The notes beneath the pieces are model-generated. The model saw only the letters and a list, made by a program, of their open reading frames with translations, was not told where the DNA came from and made no database searches. From positions 1 through 5,082 of the forward strand of contig CAMPJN010000296.1 of the NCBI GenBank assembly GCA_946886875.1: 5,082 nt of DNA. Direction: 5' to 3'. This DNA is from an uncultured Pseudomonas sp. Its GTDB lineage: Bacteria; Pseudomonadota; Gammaproteobacteria; Pseudomonadales; Pseudomonadaceae. Positions 1 through 4,737 of this stretch are shown one piece after another. Positions within the stretch are counted from its first letter, which is position 1. The number at the start of each line of letters is the position of its first letter. Both the position numbers and the translations under genes were made by a program.

Positions 1-261
1 CTGGCCGGCACCGGCACCATCGAGCTGAACTTCAACGTCATGGTGCATCAGAACATCACCGCGGTTTCCGGTGAGCCCAAGCCCTTCGACCCGACCCCCG
101 GCCCGCAGCTGTTCGTCAGCAATAACACCCTGGGGTTGAAAGCGGTACGTCCGGGTGAATGGCGCATCACCCTGCTCAAGGTCGACCCGTTGCTGACGCA
201 GCTGAGCCCAAATATCCAGTTCAACAACAACTTCCCGCATTACCCGATCGACAGGCCCTGA
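1..261 (+). CDS. C-terminal end of an unrecognised protein (5' end outside window)
   Basis: An open frame runs from the first base to a TGA at 259-261, giving 86 residues. The first ATG, at position 40, is internal, because the frame is open before it and the sequence there (GTIELNFNVMVHQNIT) reads as continuous protein. Alternating hydrophobic and polar stretches (IELNFNVMV, LGLKAV, WRITLLKV) suggest a beta-rich domain, and the end is rich in Asn and Pro (NIQFNNNFPHYPIDRP). There is no membrane segment and no motif I can assign to a family. The frame uses GC-rich third positions like the other genes here, which supports it as real. It lies upstream of the LuxI-type gene in the same direction with a 113-base gap holding a long palindrome, so it may end there or read through. 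I cannot name a function. Confidence 0.7.
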   Translation: MAGTGTIELNFNVMVHQNITAVSGEPKPFDPTPGPQLFVSNNTLGLKAVRPGEWRITLLKVDPLLTQLSPNIQFNNNFPHYPIDRP

Positions 262-280
262 TCGGCGCCAGCGCAATAGC

Positions 281-324
281 TGACGAGCCGGCAACTGCCC
301 GATAAGACAGCTGCCGGATCGTCA
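281..324. repeat. Long imperfect palindrome in front of the luxI-type gene
   Basis: Arms 281-297 and 308-324 pair at 15 of 17 positions around a 10-base centre (CCCGATAAGA). The mismatches are 287/318 and 294/311. This is much longer than a standard 20-bp lux box. It could be an extended operator or a DNA site for two dimers. As RNA it would be a stable hairpin 20 bases after the upstream stop codon, so it could also end or protect that transcript. No U-tract follows the 3' arm (AAAAGCGCTT comes next), so a standard intrinsic terminator is not supported. Confidence 0.75.
293..312. promoter_or_regulatory. Candidate lux box (LuxR-AHL binding site)
   Basis: AACTGCCCGATAAGACAGCT fits the loose lux/las-rhl box pattern NNCT-N12-AGNN, with CT at 295-296 and AG at 309-310. 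Its outer five bases are near-dyadic (AACTG against CAGCT). Its centre lies between 302 and 303, about 72 bases before the luxI ATG and 32-35 bases before a possible -10 hexamer. That is the geometry of a LuxR-activated promoter whose box overlaps the -35 region. The assignment is from pattern and position only. The receptor gene next door (1039-1788) is the obvious candidate ligand. Confidence 0.6.
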
Positions 325-334
325 AAAGCGCTTC

Positions 335-340
335 TACAGT
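335..340 (+). promoter_or_regulatory. Possible -10 element for the luxI-type gene
   Basis: TACAGT matches TATAAT at four of six positions, including the first two and the last. No good -35 TTGACA lies 16-18 bases upstream; that place is taken by the right arm of the palindrome, as expected for an activator-dependent promoter. Overlapping alternatives such as TCTACA (333-338) are equally possible. A start site near 345-348 is inferred. Confidence 0.35.
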
Positions 341-341
341 C

Positions 342-370
342 CCTCCCAACCATAACGGCCTGGGAGGAAG
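342..370 (+). promoter_or_regulatory. Shine-Dalgarno of luxI-type gene with a masking hairpin
   Basis: The ribosome binding site GGGAGGAAG (362-370) is strong and ends four bases before the ATG at 375. CCTCCCA at 342-348 is the exact complement of TGGGAGG at 361-367, giving a 7-bp stem with a 12-base loop that would bury the SD core. Such a hairpin could hold translation down until opened by a protein, RNA or temperature. AGGA (365-368) resembles a CsrA/RsmA contact motif. If transcription starts near 345, part of the 5' arm is missing, so the structure matters only for longer transcripts. Confidence 0.5.
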
Positions 371-374
371 ACCG

Positions 375-1019
375 ATGCCAATGCACGCGCAAACCGCCAA
401 CGCGCGGGATTATCGACTGATCGTCAGCCCTCATTTGAGCCAACTCGCCGCCTGCCAGGCGCTGCGCGAGGCGGTGTTCGCCCGCGAGCTGGGCTGGGTG
501 CCGAGTAGCGCCGATGGCCAGGAGCGCGACCAGTTCGACCCGTTCAGCGTGCATGTCGCGGTGATCCATCGCTGGCGCCCTGCCGGCTACCTGCGCCTGA
601 CGCCCTATGGCACGCCCTGGATGCTCAGCGAATGCTTCGACTTCCTGCTCGAACCTGGAACCGCCCGGGATTTCGCCAGCGACAGCCTGGAGGTCTCACG
701 CCTGGCGGTCGAACGCAATTACCGCGGACACAAGCAGCTTGGTGCTTTCGGAGTATTCGATCTGCTGATCAAAGGCATAGTCGAGCATTCCCTCAGTAGC
801 GGCGCCCGCTACTGGTATGTGGTGGTCGCCGAGCCGATCTACCATCTGCTGCTGAGCAAGCACCTGCCCTGCGAGCGCCTCGGCCCCCTGGTGCAGATGC
901 CCGATGGCGTGCGGACATTGGCGGTGCGCATCGACCTCAACGCCTTTCTCGAAGTCGCCGCACCCTTCTTCACCACCGACAGCCACAGCCCCGCAGCGGC
1001 CAAGGTGCTGGCGTCCTAG
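375..1019 (+). CDS. luxI-like: LuxI-type acyl-homoserine lactone synthase
   Basis: The 214-residue protein is predicted to make an N-acyl-homoserine lactone from S-adenosylmethionine and an acyl-ACP (or acyl-CoA) in the cytoplasm; the signal then leaves the cell. All residues conserved in LuxI/LasI/EsaI are seen in the right order: R31, F35, W41, E50, D52, D55 (motif ERDQFD), R74 in YLRL, F88 in the MLSECFDF segment, and E106 and R109 in SLEVSRLAV. The length is typical (about 190-220). The start at 375 is fixed by an ideal SD; an in-frame ATG at 381 is the only close alternative. At the place where 3-oxo-AHL synthases carry Thr, in a VTVT-like strand, this protein has YVVVAEP, so an unsubstituted or unusual acyl chain is possible, though that rule is weak. 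It converges on a LuxR-type gene, its probable partner, and a lux-box-like palindrome precedes it. A related acyltransferase of another class (FeeM-like or exosortase-associated) is less likely given the complete LuxI signature. Confidence 0.9.
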   Translation: MPMHAQTANARDYRLIVSPHLSQLAACQALREAVFARELGWVPSSADGQERDQFDPFSVHVAVIHRWRPAGYLRLTPYGTPWMLSECFDFLLEPGTARDFASDSLEVSRLAVERNYRGHKQLGAFGVFDLLIKGIVEHSLSSGARYWYVVVAEPIYHLLLSKHLPCERLGPLVQMPDGVRTLAVRIDLNAFLEVAAPFFTTDSHSPAAAKVLAS

Positions 1020-1034
1020 CCACGCCAGTCTAGA

Positions 1035-1047
1035 GCGGTTAAACCGC
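1035..1047. other. Small palindrome at the convergent gene ends
   Basis: GCGGTT-A-AACCGC is a perfect 6-bp dyad with a one-base centre. It overlaps the TTA stop of the luxR-type gene (1039-1041) and lies 16 bases after the luxI-type TAG. As RNA the loop would have to take up the inner bases, so only GCGGT/ACCGC would pair. No T-tract follows in either direction, so it is at best a weak two-way terminator. No other terminator is visible in the 19-base gap. Confidence 0.35.
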
Positions 1048-1788
1048 GATCACCCCGAAGTGAATGGCCTTGGCGATAGCCTGGGAGCGATTGAGCACGT
1101 CGAGCTTGCGGAAGATATTGCCGAAGTGAAATTTCACCGTGCGCTCGGAGATGCTGAGGATATTGGAGATATCCCAGGTGCTCTTGCCCTCCTTGGCCCA
1201 GTGCAGCACCTCCAGTTCGCGCTGGGAGATATCCGGCGCCATCAGGCTATGGCGGTTGAGGCTGCCCTGGCGGTTGAATATCTCGTGCAGGTGCGGCGCC
1301 AAATACTCCAGGGCGTCGAGATAGTCCTCGGCCTTTTCGTGCACCGGCAGGGTCATCGAGATCAGCGTGCTGCTGGTGCGCGAGCGGCCACGCACGGAGC
1401 AGGCGATTCCGTTGCTGCCGACGAAGTCCCGCGACAGGTCGAGGAATTCCTTGCTCGGCTGCTCGCCGGCATAGCCCAGGCCCCAGGAAAACGCGCCGGT
1501 CTCGCGCTGGGCGGTCTTGAGAATCGGGTCCTGCAATTGAAAGGATTTGCGAAAGTACAGTTCGACCCATTCGTCGCTATAGCCGTAATTGAGCAACTTG
1601 CGACTGGCCTGGGGATCGGCTGTGGCGATGTCGTCGAAACAGATGACCAACGAAGAATAGGGAATAACGCTTTTCGCGAGCTCGATGACTTGGTCGACCT
1701 CAGCTTTATCGCTGCTGGCTTTGATGCAGCACTGTGCGAGTTCGAGCAGTTTTACCAGGTCATTGCGCGAATGAAACATGCTAGCCAT
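1039..1788 (-). CDS. luxR-like: LuxR-type quorum-sensing transcriptional regulator
   Basis: The 249-residue cytoplasmic, DNA-binding protein has an N-terminal autoinducer-binding domain (about 20-170) and a C-terminal LuxR/GerE helix-turn-helix (about 184-245). All nine residues used to define AHL receptors are present, at TraR-like spacing: W74, Y78, D87, P88, W102 (motif DEWVELYF...QDPIL...FSW), G127, and E191, L195 and G201 in the HTH (SQRELEVLHWAKEGKS). The recognition-helix region ISERTVKFHFGNIFRKL is intact. The frame remains open upstream to a TTG at 1872, but the ATG at 1788 has GGGAGG 11 bases before it and gives the normal family length, so it is preferred; an ATG at 1779 is also possible. 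It converges on the synthase gene, an order also seen for pairs such as ahlI/ahlR and esaI/esaR. By eye it looks somewhat less GC-rich than the ubiD block. It could act as activator or, like EsaR, as a repressor; sequence alone does not tell. Confidence 0.93.
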   Translation of the reverse strand: MASMFHSRNDLVKLLELAQCCIKASSDKAEVDQVIELAKSVIPYSSLVICFDDIATADPQASRKLLNYGYSDEWVELYFRKSFQLQDPILKTAQRETGAFSWGLGYAGEQPSKEFLDLSRDFVGSNGIACSVRGRSRTSSTLISMTLPVHEKAEDYLDALEYLAPHLHEIFNRQGSLNRHSLMAPDISQRELEVLHWAKEGKSTWDISNILSISERTVKFHFGNIFRKLDVLNRSQAIAKAIHFGVIAV

Positions 1789-1799
1789 AACGGCATTTG

Positions 1800-1805
1800 C
1801 CTCCC
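1800..1805 (-). promoter_or_regulatory. Ribosome binding site deciding the luxR-type start
   Basis: On the minus strand this reads GGGAGG, 11 bases before the ATG at 1788 and 20 before the ATG at 1779. The longer frame starting with TTG at 1872 has no comparable site just before it. This argues for the 249-residue product. A second ATG between the SD and the start (minus-strand AAATGCC) is out of frame. I see no complementary CCTCCC upstream, so this SD is not masked like that of the synthase gene. Confidence 0.6.
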
Positions 1806-1923
1806 TGCTATCCAACCGACATTCGGGTTCATTGAAGAGTGAGCCGACATACGGCGCCGTAAGGCCACGCAAATTCGCCGAACAAGCCGATGCTAGCGCA
1901 GGCGCGCATGCTGGCTCAATAAT

Positions 1924-1954
1924 TTTATATCGATCACTAATAAAACATGCGCAA
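1924..1954 (-). promoter_or_regulatory. Weak candidate promoter for the luxR-type gene
   Basis: On the minus strand, TATAAA (1924-1929) matches TATAAT at five of six positions and lies in the only clearly AT-rich patch of the region. A poor -35, TTGCGC (1949-1954), lies 19 bases upstream, longer than ideal. This would give a leader of about 130 bases before the ATG at 1788. Low confidence; no operator was recognised. Confidence 0.3.
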
Positions 1955-1958
1955 ATAC

Positions 1959-1984
1959 CCGAAGTCCATCACCCTTCGGCTTTT
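1959..1984 (+). other. Hairpin followed by TTTT on the plus strand
   Basis: CCGAAG (1959-1964) and CTTCGG (1974-1979) form a 6-bp stem with a 9-base loop, followed by C and TTTT (1981-1984). Read on the plus strand it resembles a weak intrinsic terminator, but no plus-strand gene ends here. It could stop antisense transcription toward the reductase gene, or be chance. Read on the minus strand it lacks a U-tract. Confidence 0.3.
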
Positions 1985-2007
1985 AATGGACAGCAAGGTA
2001 TGCCGAA

Positions 2008-2026
2008 CGCCCTGCAACGCAGGGCG
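2008..2026 (-). terminator. Candidate hairpin terminator after the reductase gene
   Basis: A perfect 8-bp GC-rich stem, CGCCCTGC (2008-2015) with GCAGGGCG (2019-2026), has a 3-base loop. It begins 45 bases after the reductase stop on the minus strand. Only two U residues follow before CGG, so it is not a complete intrinsic terminator. It may stabilise the 3' end or assist Rho-dependent termination. It separates the ubiD-reductase unit from the luxR-type gene, which is on the same strand. Confidence 0.4.
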
Positions 2027-2071
2027 GCGACTCGGGAAAGCGAAACGCAGGGAATAGTGCCGCGGAAAGGG

Positions 2072-3052
2072 TTACTTTTCGTCGAGCGGACGTGGCGCGT
2101 AGGCGAATACATCGGCGCGCATCTGCTGTGCGTCCATGCCGGCCTCGACCAGCGCATCCAGGGTGGCGTAGACCATCGGCGGCGAGCCGCTGGCGTAGAG
2201 GTGCAGCGGCTTGAGGTCGCTGAAGTCCTCGCGCACCGCTTCGTGCAGCAAGCCGCAACGGCCTTGCCAGCCGCATTGATCGCTGACCACTCGATGGAGG
2301 AACAGATTTGGCAGTTGCTGCCACTCGTCCCAGTGCGTCAGTTCGTAGAAGTCTTCCGGTCGCCGAGCGCCCCAGTAAAGGTGCAGTGGATGCTTGAAGC
2401 CCGCCACGCGGCAATGCTCGATCAGGCTGCTCATCTGCGCCATACCGGTACCGGCGGCGATCAATACCAGCGGCGCTTCCGGCAGTTCGGCCAGGTGGGT
2501 ATCGCCGAACGGCATTTTTATCCGCGCCATACCCCGGGCGCGCAAGCGCGCGAGCAGGCCGAGGGTGGCCTCGTCGCGGGCCAGGATATGCAGCTCCAGA
2601 TCGCGCCCGGCATGCGGCGCCGAGGCCAGGGAGAAGGCGGCGTAATCCTCGTCCTCGCGCTGCAACAGCAAATATTGCCCGGCGTGATAACGCGGCAGCT
2701 TGCCAGCCGGCGCGCGCAGGCGCACGCGAAACACGTCGCCGCCAACCTCGCGGCATTCGGTCAGCTGGCAGTTCAATTCGCGTACCGGCAACTCGCCGGG
2801 CGCCAGCACCCCGTCCCAGAGCAATACGCATTCCTGTTCGGGCTCGGCCAGACAGGCGAACACTTCACCATGATCACGACTTTCGCCGGCCTGACGCACC
2901 CGGCCGTTAACCAGCAAAGCCGCACAAATATGGCAGTTGCCGTTGCGACAGCTTTGCGGGCAGTCGTAGCCGAGGCGCCGCGCGGCATCGAGAATGCGTT
3001 CGCCGCTGTCGACATCGAGTACCGCGCCCGAGGGTTGTAAGGTTACTTTCAT
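2072..3052 (-). CDS. Ferredoxin-domain flavin reductase (CDP-6-deoxy-3,4-glucoseen reductase family)
   Basis: The 326-residue soluble oxidoreductase should pass electrons from NAD(P)H through FAD to a [2Fe-2S] cluster or flavin. The N-terminal plant-type ferredoxin domain (about 1-85) has C35-x4-C40-x2-C43 and C67 as cluster ligands, plus an extra C31. The FAD domain (about 90-185) has HAGQYLLL and AAFSLAS, and the NAD domain (about 190-320) has AAGTGMAQ, HLYWGAR and ASGSPPM. Three motif positions differ from the usual form: A138 for Arg of RxFS, Q206 for Pro of GTGxxP, and S288 for Cys of CGxP. The start at 3052 is chosen because the ferredoxin domain begins at MKVTLQPSG; the frame stays open to 3172, but those residues overlap ubiD and do not look like the family. 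The SD is weak (GAG). It follows ubiD by 88 bases and is probably co-transcribed. The family name comes from AscD/RfbI-like enzymes; a role in O-antigen sugar synthesis is not implied. Supplying reduced flavin for prenyl-FMN chemistry is an inference from the E. coli ubiD-fre order. Confidence 0.85.
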   Translation of the reverse strand: MKVTLQPSGAVLDVDSGERILDAARRLGYDCPQSCRNGNCHICAALLVNGRVRQAGESRDHGEVFACLAEPEQECVLLWDGVLAPGELPVRELNCQLTECREVGGDVFRVRLRAPAGKLPRYHAGQYLLLQREDEDYAAFSLASAPHAGRDLELHILARDEATLGLLARLRARGMARIKMPFGDTHLAELPEAPLVLIAAGTGMAQMSSLIEHCRVAGFKHPLHLYWGARRPEDFYELTHWDEWQQLPNLFLHRVVSDQCGWQGRCGLLHEAVREDFSDLKPLHLYASGSPPMVYATLDALVEAGMDAQQMRADVFAYAPRPLDEK

Positions 3053-3140
3053 GGCGTTCTCAATCCGAAGCCCGTGGCCGCGCGCGATGCGCATAGCGAA
3101 ATTCGCGAGCGCACTCGCCCAGCTGTCGGCAGCAAGGCCA

Positions 3141-4607
3141 TCAATCGATCCCCAACTGCGACCAGAGATCATCGACGCGCTTTTTCACCGCCTCATCCTG
3201 AACGATAGCTCGTCCCCACTCACGACTGGTCTCGCCAGGCCATTTATGGGTGGCATCGAGGCCCATCTTGCTGCCCAGGCCGGAAACCGGCGAGGCGAAG
3301 TCGAGGTAGTCGATTGGCGTGTTATCGATCAGCACGGTGTCGCGTTTGGGATCCATACGCGTGGTGATGGCCCAGATCACGTCGTTCCAGTTGCGCGCAT
3401 CGATGTCGTCGTCGGTGACTATGACGAACTTGGTGTACATGAACTGTCGCAAAAACGACCAGACACCGAGCATTACGCGCTTGGCGTGGCCGGGGTACTG
3501 CTTCTTGATGGTGACCACCGCCATGCGGTATGAGCAGCCTTCAGGCGGCAGGTAGAAGTCGGTGATTTCCGGGAACTGCTTCTGCAGGATCGGTACGAAG
3601 ACTTCGTTGAGCGCCACGCCGAGAATCGCCGGCTCGTCCGGCGGCCTGCCGGTGTAGGTGCTGTGGTAGATCGGCTGTTGCCGGCGGGTGATGCGCTCGA
3701 CCGTCATCACCGGGAAGCGGTCGACCTCGTTGTAGTAGCCGGTGTGGTCGCCGTAGGGGCCTTCATCGGCCATCTCGCCGGGGTGGATCACCCCTTCGAG
3801 GACGATTTCGGCGCTGGCCGGCACCTGCAGGTCGTTGCCGCGGCACTTCACCAGTTCGGTCTTGTTGCCGCGCAGCAGGCCGGCAAAGGCGTACTCGGAG
3901 AGGCTGTCGGGCACCGGGGTGACGGCGCCGAGAATGGTCGCAGGGTCGGCGCCCAGGGCCACGGCCACCGGATAGGGACGATCCGGGTATTTCTCGCACC
4001 AGTCGCGGAAATCTAGGGCGCCGCCGCGGTGGCTGAGCCAACGCATGATGACCTTGTTGCGGCCGATGACCTGCTGGCGGTAGATGCCGAGGTTCTGCCG
4101 CTCCTTGTTCGGCCCCTTGGTCACGGTCAGGCCCCAGGTGATCAGCGGGCCGACGTCGCCGGGCCAGCAGGTCTGCACCGGCAGCTTACCGAGGTCGACG
4201 TCGTCGCCCTCTTCGATCACTTCCTGGCAGGGCGCGTCCTTCAATACCTTGGGCGCCATGGCCAGCACCTTGCGGAAGATCGGCAGCTTCGACCATGCGT
4301 CTTTCAGGCCTTTCGGCGGCTCCGGCTCTTTGAGGAACGCCAGCAGCTTGCCGATCTCGCGCAGCTCGCTGACTTCTTCCGCCCCCATACCCAGCGCCAC
4401 CCGCTTGGGCGTGCCGAACAGATTGCCGAGTACCGGCATATCGAAGCCCGTGGGGTTTTCGAACAGCAGCGCCGGACCGCCCTTGCGCAGGGTACGGTCG
4501 CAGATTTCGGTCATTTCCAGCACCGGCGAAACCGGCGTCTGGATGCGCTTGAGTTCGCCGCGCTGCTCCAGGCCGCGGATAAAGTCGCGCAGGTCGCGAT
4601 ACTGCAT
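3141..4607 (-). CDS. ubiD: 4-hydroxy-3-polyprenylbenzoate decarboxylase UbiD
   Basis: UbiD removes CO2 from 3-polyprenyl-4-hydroxybenzoate in ubiquinone synthesis, using prenylated FMN made by UbiX and a divalent metal. The 488-residue protein has the family's usual length. The metal/cofactor positions known from E. coli UbiD align with a constant offset of three: N172, the prFMN-contact segments 175-177 (IYR), 189-191 (RWL) and 194-195 (RG), metal ligand E238, and proposed acid D287 in [12 protein letters not shown]. Other family blocks such as [16 protein letters not shown] (315-330) and [15 protein letters not shown] (406-420) are intact. The ATG at 4607 has GAGG seven bases upstream and starts the expected [10 protein letters not shown]; the frame extends upstream to 4646 without a better start. 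It lies downstream of rho but behind the rho terminator, so it should have its own promoter in 4608-4698. It probably forms a transcript with the reductase gene. Confidence 0.97.
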   Translation of the reverse strand: MQYRDLRDFIRGLEQRGELKRIQTPVSPVLEMTEICDRTLRKGGPALLFENPTGFDMPVLGNLFGTPKRVALGMGAEEVSELREIGKLLAFLKEPEPPKGLKDAWSKLPIFRKVLAMAPKVLKDAPCQEVIEEGDDVDLGKLPVQTCWPGDVGPLITWGLTVTKGPNKERQNLGIYRQQVIGRNKVIMRWLSHRGGALDFRDWCEKYPDRPYPVAVALGADPATILGAVTPVPDSLSEYAFAGLLRGNKTELVKCRGNDLQVPASAEIVLEGVIHPGEMADEGPYGDHTGYYNEVDRFPVMTVERITRRQQPIYHSTYTGRPPDEPAILGVALNEVFVPILQKQFPEITDFYLPPEGCSYRMAVVTIKKQYPGHAKRVMLGVWSFLRQFMYTKFVIVTDDDIDARNWNDVIWAITTRMDPKRDTVLIDNTPIDYLDFASPVSGLGSKMGLDATHKWPGETSREWGRAIVQDEAVKKRVDDLWSQLGID

Positions 4608-4639
4608 GCTTGAGCCTCGTGTCGGGCGGGCTGAATAAG

Positions 4640-4657
4640 GGCGCAAAGTTTAGCGCC
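4640..4657 (-). other. Short hairpin in the ubiD leader/promoter region
   Basis: GGCGC (4640-4644) and GCGCC (4653-4657) form a 5-bp stem with an 8-base AT-rich loop, 33-50 bases before the ubiD ATG. The loop contains minus-strand TAAACT (4647-4652), a possible -10 with a poor TTCTGA -35 17 bases upstream. Whether it acts as promoter DNA or leader RNA cannot be told from the sequence. Confidence 0.3.
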
Positions 4658-4672
4658 GAACTCGGTCTTTCA

Positions 4673-4690
4673 GAAGGTTCGGCAACCTTC
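4673..4690. repeat. Perfect 7-bp inverted repeat between rho and ubiD
   Basis: GAAGGTT (4673-4679) and AACCTTC (4684-4690) flank CGGC. It lies just downstream of the rho terminator on the minus strand and has no U-tract, so a second terminator is not supported. It could be an operator for ubiD or a 3' structural element of the rho transcript. Confidence 0.45.
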
Positions 4691-4698
4691 AGACGCAC

Positions 4699-4721
4699 AA
4701 AAGCCGGGTTTCCCCGGCCTT
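4699..4721 (-). terminator. Intrinsic terminator of rho
   Basis: On the minus strand the RNA reads GCCGGG-GAAA-CCCGGC followed by UUUU (4702-4699) and then GU. The 6-bp GC stem (4713-4718 with 4703-4708), GAAA tetraloop and U-run are those of a textbook intrinsic terminator. It starts 20 bases after the rho stop codon. On the plus strand AAGCCGGG...CCCGGCCTTGG has only a poor T-run, so it acts mainly in the rho direction. Confidence 0.88.
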
Positions 4722-4737
4722 GGTGAGACTGCTCGGC

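Larger units (their letters stand above)
1789..2071. other. Non-coding spacer between the luxR-type gene and the reductase gene
   Basis: This 283-base stretch holds the likely luxR promoter (AT-rich 1918-1956), a perfect 10-bp palindrome ACGGCGCCGT (1851-1860) and two hairpins (1959-1979 and 2008-2026). Frames crossing it are either the TTG extension of the luxR-type gene or antisense shadows. I find no convincing NNCT-N12-AGNN dyad here, so autoregulation of the receptor through a lux box is not supported by eye. Confidence 0.6.

Noticed and set aside
904..1842. 312-residue plus-strand open frame
   Set aside because: It overlaps the 3' end of the synthase gene in another frame and is antisense to the luxR-type gene, which has full family motifs.
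1789..1872. 28-residue N-terminal extension of the LuxR-type protein from TTG
   Set aside because: Rare start codon, no SD at that point, and family length and RBS favour the ATG at 1788.
1886..1916. Possible lux box around TGCTAGCGCAGGCGCGCATGC before the luxR-type gene
   Set aside because: The two halves look partly repeated, but the CT-N12-AG spacing fails and the dyad is poor.
1778..3040. 420-residue plus-strand open frame
   Set aside because: It is antisense to the reductase and crosses the non-coding spacer. Its composition (Ala, Gln, Arg, His rich) is typical of a GC-rich shadow, and the minus-strand frame has clear ferredoxin, FAD and NAD motifs.
3096..3118. Small dyads GCGAA-A-TTCGC and GCGAG-CGCA-CTCGC between ubiD and the reductase gene
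   Set aside because: Short, overlapping and GC-rich with no T-tract; not enough to call a terminator or operator.
3053..3172. 40-residue N-terminal extension of the reductase overlapping ubiD
   Set aside because: The extra residues precede the ferredoxin domain and do not resemble it; the start at 3052 gives the normal length.
3663..4613. Plus-strand frames opposite ubiD
   Set aside because: These are shadows of the ubiD frame; UbiD is intact and matches family residues throughout.
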